Below, piece by piece: positions 60,255 to 64,000 of a stretch of 64,000 nt of DNA. The notes beneath the pieces were generated by a model. The model did not search any database. It saw only the letters and a program-made list of their open reading frames with translations, and was not told the DNA's origin. The translations under genes and the position numbers were made by a program. How positions within the stretch are numbered: position 1 is the stretch's first letter; the number at the start of each line of letters is the position of its first letter. This DNA comes from Psychrobacillus sp044762745 (GTDB lineage: Bacteria; Bacillota; Bacilli; Bacillales_A; Planococcaceae), in assembly GCF_044762745.1 (NCBI RefSeq), contig NZ_JBIWEX010000022.1, forward strand, positions 1-64,000. Reading direction: 5' to 3'.

Positions 60255-62141
60255 TTAACCTCCCGGTGCATAGTCGAACAGTGCTGCAACGAATTCATCT
60301 TTATCAAAAAGGGTCTCGATTGCTGTTCGCGACGTAGTTAGAAATGTTTTCGCATTTGTAATCTCTGTTTGTAAAATGGAATGGATACCGTCGAACTGAA
60401 TATCACGTAAAGGTGGCAAATATTCATGTACATTGGCACTGACGACCTCTGCGCGACTTCCGGAAGGGGCGGAACATGCATCTATATGGTCTGCATATGA
60501 AGAAGGGTTACTTTCAATTTCTTCGATACGCCTTACTACCTTCATCTGCTCCAACGCAAATCCTTCGACCAATTCAATATCCAATGCTATTAGAAGCGCT
60601 TCAACATGACGGTTTTTCACTTCCAACGATAGGTTACCTTGCTGGTACATACGAACTGCGGCCGATATATTCACTTTTATCTGATCGGCTCCGCTTCCTT
60701 TAAATAAAATCATATCACTGCCCAAATAAGCACGACCGGCTTGGAACCCTAGTGCATTTAGCATTTCGAGTATGGAATGACTATCCCCGATTTCTGCAAG
60801 CATGGGTCCTAATACATCTTTTAGTTTATCGAAGCTCTCCGTGAACGAATCTTTCAATTGCATGAGACGGATGAGCGAACCGATATCGGCTCCTAGTACA
60901 GCCATGAATGGATTGCTACCGGCATAGTTTACGTTGTATTGAGATTCCCGCACGGAATGATTGTTCTTGATGATGGACTTCATTTCTTCAAGAAGGCTTT
61001 CAATATTCGTCAATTCTTGGACGACAATATTTTTATCAGATTCTTTCAAATAACCGGCTTCGACGAAGTGACTAAAAATGATATTACTATTACTCGTCAT
61101 TTTTTTGATCGAATCAATCAGCGGGGGAACTTTTGTATTCATGTCTGCGATCATCGCATTGATTTCATCGCCTTTTGTCATATACAATTTTGCATAATCC
61201 CAGTTACCCTGTGCACCTTCAAATATCGATATGTCCAGCCCTGTCAATTCTCTAAGCCCATTCGTGCTACCTACTTTCTCGGCGACCGTATACGTGATGG
61301 CAAGCTGTTGTAAATGGGCTACTTCCGCATCGGGCAACTGATCGAATATGTCACGGATTCCCGGTCTTTCTTTATTCGTGTCGACTTCTTTAACACTACC
61401 GACTGTAAAAAAACCTCTTGCCCCACTGATGCCAAATAACGGATCATCTGTTGAGATGAGCTGGTAGATGCCTTTTGTATGACCCTCCTTCTCATAGTAC
61501 TCTTCCGTAAATGTCCGCAACTGTACTGGGTCAAGCCTATAAATGGCAAATGAATCATGCCGACTCAACGAGAATTGCTTATTCACTTCTTGACGGAACT
61601 CTGCGTCTGCTGAATAAAGTTGATAATAATTAGTCTGTGCCCCATTGACACTGTAGACTTTATCAAAAACATTGTAGATCAATTGTGCTGTTGCATTATT
61701 ATTATGGGCAAGCGAGTGGGACATCCCGATAATATCAGCTTGATTCACTTCGTCATTAACGTTGAAGTGTTCCATCGCGTCATTGACGAAATTATACGTA
61801 GCATAGGCCTGCGTTGCATCCTGCCCAGCTAACATCGCATTCATATTGTACTCCCAATCCTTCGCCTGCTGACTGCCTTGGGAAAGGATATACAATTGGT
61901 TATTCTCCTTTCCTTCCGTCTTAAAATAAATCGCTGTGCCGTCATATCCAGATTGGTCGCCCTTTAAACTTTTCGCATCGCTCGATTTCAATATTTCGAT
62001 GTCAGCTTTCAATTCGTGGCCCATCTCTTCGAAGTAAATTCTCCTGACTTCCACTATAAACTCGTCATTTTTCAGTCCTTTGTACTCTAAATCAATTAAA
62101 CGCAGCCGAAGATTATCGGAATGTAAAACCTCATTTCCCAT
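60255..62141 (-). CDS. Large DUF6792-like alpha/beta-hydrolase protein, possible secreted effector
   Basis: 628 aa. The N-terminal half (about 1-240) resembles the DUF6792 lipase-like domain: GYDGTAIYFKTEGKENNQLY, LSQGSQQAKDWEYNMNAM, and a nucleophile-elbow-like DIIGMSHSLAHNN with Ser. The C-terminal half is helical (LDISIFEGAQGNWDYAKLYM, LLEEMKSIIKNNHSVRESQY), and its tail NAKTFLTTSRTAIETLF resembles the T7SS/LXG-type helical segments. There is no signal peptide. It lies 15 nt after a lipoprotein gene and 6 nt before a small gene. The family call is from pattern memory, and the function is unknown. Confidence 0.6.
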   Translation of the reverse strand: MGNEVLHSDNLRLRLIDLEYKGLKNDEFIVEVRRIYFEEMGHELKADIEILKSSDAKSLKGDQSGYDGTAIYFKTEGKENNQLYILSQGSQQAKDWEYNMNAMLAGQDATQAYATYNFVNDAMEHFNVNDEVNQADIIGMSHSLAHNNNATAQLIYNVFDKVYSVNGAQTNYYQLYSADAEFRQEVNKQFSLSRHDSFAIYRLDPVQLRTFTEEYYEKEGHTKGIYQLISTDDPLFGISGARGFFTVGSVKEVDTNKERPGIRDIFDQLPDAEVAHLQQLAITYTVAEKVGSTNGLRELTGLDISIFEGAQGNWDYAKLYMTKGDEINAMIADMNTKVPPLIDSIKKMTSNSNIIFSHFVEAGYLKESDKNIVVQELTNIESLLEEMKSIIKNNHSVRESQYNVNYAGSNPFMAVLGADIGSLIRLMQLKDSFTESFDKLKDVLGPMLAEIGDSHSILEMLNALGFQAGRAYLGSDMILFKGSGADQIKVNISAAVRMYQQGNLSLEVKNRHVEALLIALDIELVEGFALEQMKVVRRIEEIESNPSSYADHIDACSAPSGSRAEVVSANVHEYLPPLRDIQFDGIHSILQTEITNAKTFLTTSRTAIETLFDKDEFVAALFDYAPGG

Positions 62142-62156
62142 TTGTCATCACCACTT

Positions 62157-62825
62157 TCATTTGACTTCTTTGTCGACGAACTCGATAGACTTGACCCAAT
62201 GGATCATCTTATTCAATTCTTCTTCTTTTATCGCCTGACACTTCTGTTCGTCGTCCTTACATTGTGTGTCATATACGATTTGGATTACACCGTGCCCCTT
62301 CTGGCTTAAGACCAATGCCGCTATGCCGAACACATCAGGATCGAATTCAATTGGCGCACAGTAGACTTCCGAAGTTTCAGTTGTCATTTTTTCAAAATCC
62401 AGCTTTTGTCCAACACTCCCTTCCAACATTTCTAAACCTCCATTAACACTTTCTATCGAGCCATAGGCATAATAATTGATTTTAACTTGAGAATCAGTAC
62501 CATTGTCATTTATGGTACTCATTAAAAACCCTTCAAATTGGTCGTCTTTCACCCCATATCCTTGATGGATTACTCCTTCCTGAGGAAACAGCATCCGGTA
62601 ACGCTTTGTCCCTGAAAGGAATGGATAATATCCTTTTTCGACCTCTTCTATGGACTGGATGAAACTACGCGTAAATTCGTCCTGTAGTGCCCGGACATCC
62701 GGCAAATCTTCCTCCTTCATTTCTGAAGGTTTAATATCCTTTCCATTTTCCTTTGCCATTTGACAACCTCCTAGTACTAAACCAATGCTTACTATAAATA
62801 ATAATAGTCTACGATTTTTCCACAT
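62157..62825 (-). CDS. Lipoprotein, first gene of the DUF6792-like operon
   Basis: 222 aa. Basic start MWKNRRLLLFIVSIGLVLGG followed by Cys (lipobox VLGGC), then KENGKDIKPSEMKEEDLPD. The extracellular body, TRSFIQSIEEVEKGYYPFLS and VIQIVYDTQCKDDEQKCQAI, has no recognised fold. The frame extends to 62900, but AAGGAG is 7 nt from the ATG at 62825, directly before the signal peptide. Confidence 0.8.
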   Translation of the reverse strand: MWKNRRLLLFIVSIGLVLGGCQMAKENGKDIKPSEMKEEDLPDVRALQDEFTRSFIQSIEEVEKGYYPFLSGTKRYRMLFPQEGVIHQGYGVKDDQFEGFLMSTINDNGTDSQVKINYYAYGSIESVNGGLEMLEGSVGQKLDFEKMTTETSEVYCAPIEFDPDVFGIAALVLSQKGHGVIQIVYDTQCKDDEQKCQAIKEEELNKMIHWVKSIEFVDKEVK

Positions 62826-63138
62826 GTCAGCACTCCTTAATGAAATAAACGTTGTTCTTTCAAATGATTTAACTCTCTGAAGAAGGTCCACTTGCAACAC
62901 AAAGTGAAAGCTTTAGTAGATTAATTTAAATTTAAATACATATTCTAATAATTAGCATAATTTCACAGCGTGAACAATGGATTTCCTGTAAATAGCTTTC
63001 AATTGAATCGTTAGTCATTTACCCTCTCAAAAATGAAGGTCTTTTGAAACGCATCGAAGTGTAACTTGCCATTACCTTTTACACTATTAGTCTATGTCAT
63101 AAATTTGTTTAGCCTCCAATATCTCCTTAATGAAAAGT
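62826..63138. other. Spacer upstream of the lipoprotein operon
   Basis: It probably contains the promoter of the three-gene operon. No -35/-10 pair stands out in the AT-rich sequence, and no gene is supported. Confidence 0.35.
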
Positions 63139-63168
63139 AACCACCTCTCTAATGTTGAGAAGTGGTTA
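63139..63168 (-). terminator. Terminator after the iron alcohol dehydrogenase gene
   Basis: On the minus strand AACCACTTCTC pairs with GAGAGGTGGTT around a 7-nt loop, followed by ACTTTTC. Confidence 0.75.
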
Positions 63169-63185
63169 TACCTTTAGTTATTAAT

Positions 63186-64000
63186 TTATAAGTAGGCCTG
63201 TTCGAGAATTTGTAGATAATCGGTAGATGTAATGGGACGAACATTACTCGCTGTTGAGTTGTTCTGTACGGCCAATTCCACAATACGTGGGAAATCTTCT
63301 TTCCGTACACCCGGTAAATCTTTTAGCTTAGGAATTTCAAGCGCCTCTGTGAAGGATGTGATTCCTTCTATTAGTTTTTCGACCGCCATTTCTTCTGTGT
63401 CCAAATCATTTGCGAATTTCATATATCGTGCCAGTGTTGCATGCATTTGTTTGTTTTCCTCTGCATTGAATCGTAACACATGTGGTAAGAAGACAGCATT
63501 AGCAACACCATGAGGAGTGTCGTAAAGCCCACCTAGTGCTTCTGCTAAACAATGAATCGCTGCAACATCAGCAGAACCAAAACATAAGCCAGCTAATAAG
63601 CTGCCTTCTAACATTTCTTGACGAGCCTCTTCATTTTGCCCGTCTCGGAAGGCAGTAGGCAATGCGGAAACAATTGTTTGCATCGCCTTAGAACCAAGAG
63701 CTTGTGAAATCGGATTTGTTACTTTACATGTATATCCCTCAATGGCGTGAACTAATGCATCTACACCGGTAGCAGCGGTAACAGTAGATGGAACACTGAA
63801 TGTTAATGAAGGATCTAGAACGGCTAAAATTGGTCTCAATGAAGCATGCTTGAGTGTCATTTTTCGGTGTGTTGATTCTTCTGTAATTACAGCGGAGCGA
63901 GTCACTTCTGATCCCGTTCCTGCAGTCGTTGGGATACAAATAATTGGTGCAATATTGGTGTATGAGCGTAATCCGTCCGCATAGTCCGTTGGAGTCCCTC
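63186..64000 (-). CDS. Iron-containing alcohol dehydrogenase, 5' end beyond the window
   Basis: About 271 codons are visible. The frame continues to the right edge, where ADGLRSYTNIAPIICIPTTA and GTGSEVTRSAVI encode the family cofactor region. The GTG at 63905 is therefore internal and not the start. Metal ligands: DALVHAIEGY and HCLAEALGGLYDTPHGVANA (His). It oxidises an alcohol or reduces an aldehyde with NAD(P). About a third of the usual 380-400 aa is missing. Substrate not determinable. Confidence 0.9.
   Translation of the reverse strand, partial: GTPTDYADGLRSYTNIAPIICIPTTAGTGSEVTRSAVITEESTHRKMTLKHASLRPILAVLDPSLTFSVPSTVTAATGVDALVHAIEGYTCKVTNPISQALGSKAMQTIVSALPTAFRDGQNEEARQEMLEGSLLAGLCFGSADVAAIHCLAEALGGLYDTPHGVANAVFLPHVLRFNAEENKQMHATLARYMKFANDLDTEEMAVEKLIEGITSFTEALEIPKLKDLPGVRKEDFPRIVELAVQNNSTASNVRPITSTDYLQILEQAYL

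Noticed and set aside
63186..63905. GTG at 63905 as the start of the iron alcohol dehydrogenase
   Set aside because: The frame continues to the window edge, encoding the conserved cofactor-binding motif, so the GTG is internal.

Overview
The window is a low-GC Firmicute chromosome segment. Gene content points to Bacillales, most likely Planococcaceae (Psychrobacillus/Sporosarcina/Lysinibacillus-like). The family-level guess is inference. Supporting signs are the guaA-pbuG region with guanine riboswitches beside an rRNA operon, a class IV pha cluster, a CotA-type laccase, an S-box yitJ-metH pair and a spore-former style of small genes. No prophage or CRISPR array was seen. Most genes lie on the minus strand.

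Layout. 1-500: 5' end of a 16S rRNA gene (minus) with two tandem promoters. 500-8,350: purine salvage and synthesis (pbuG, guaA, each behind a guanine riboswitch) and a MoxR/DUF58/transglutaminase operon. 8,600-10,950: NAD salvage (pncB-nadE). 11,000-11,420: a 390-bp non-coding repeat element with perfect terminal inverted repeats. 11,500-16,150: two paralogous membrane-anchored PQQ alcohol dehydrogenases fused to cytochrome c, both carrying the Asp-x-Asp lanthanide signature. 16,260-19,740: aminotransferase, exonuclease III, acetyltransferase, NAD(P)-binding protein. 19,900-20,300: second copy of the repeat element. 20,360-24,000: polyhydroxyalkanoate genes phaRBC and the divergent phaQ-phaP, with a 27-bp palindrome over the phaQ promoter. 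24,070-29,030: flavin disulfide reductase, catalase, Xaa-Pro peptidase, papain-like protein. 29,340-33,420: Tat-exported GMC dehydrogenase with two tatA genes and a TetR regulator. 33,480-34,940: decayed IS3-family element between two short phased-repeat arrays. 35,070-41,450: DUF817 protein, then metH and yitJ under a SAM riboswitch. 41,550-44,140: six-unit 21-bp array, NERD protein, HemY. 44,340-47,210: tryptophan-to-anthranilate operon kynU-kynA-kynB. 47,360-53,380: small genes, an SDR, a lipoprotein, a surface protein with SLH domains, two DUF1292 proteins. 53,580-55,810: MutS2-like ATPase without an Smr domain behind a 400-nt structured leader. 55,811-57,290: EcsC, tRNA-Val, acetyltransferase. 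57,400-59,570: third, truncated repeat copy, laccase, pentapeptide-repeat relic. 59,900-62,830: three-gene lipoprotein/DUF6792-like operon. 63,190-64,000: iron alcohol dehydrogenase running off the window.

Themes. RNA-based control is heavy: two guanine riboswitches, one SAM riboswitch and the mutS-like leader, which I consider the most likely undescribed regulatory system here. The second theme is a set of intergenic arrays with a nearly exact 21-bp period (two helical turns). Their motif differs from site to site, and they are attached to a mobile-looking repeat element at three sites. The third is periplasm-side oxidation: a PQQ enzyme pair, a Tat-dependent GMC enzyme and a laccase in one window.
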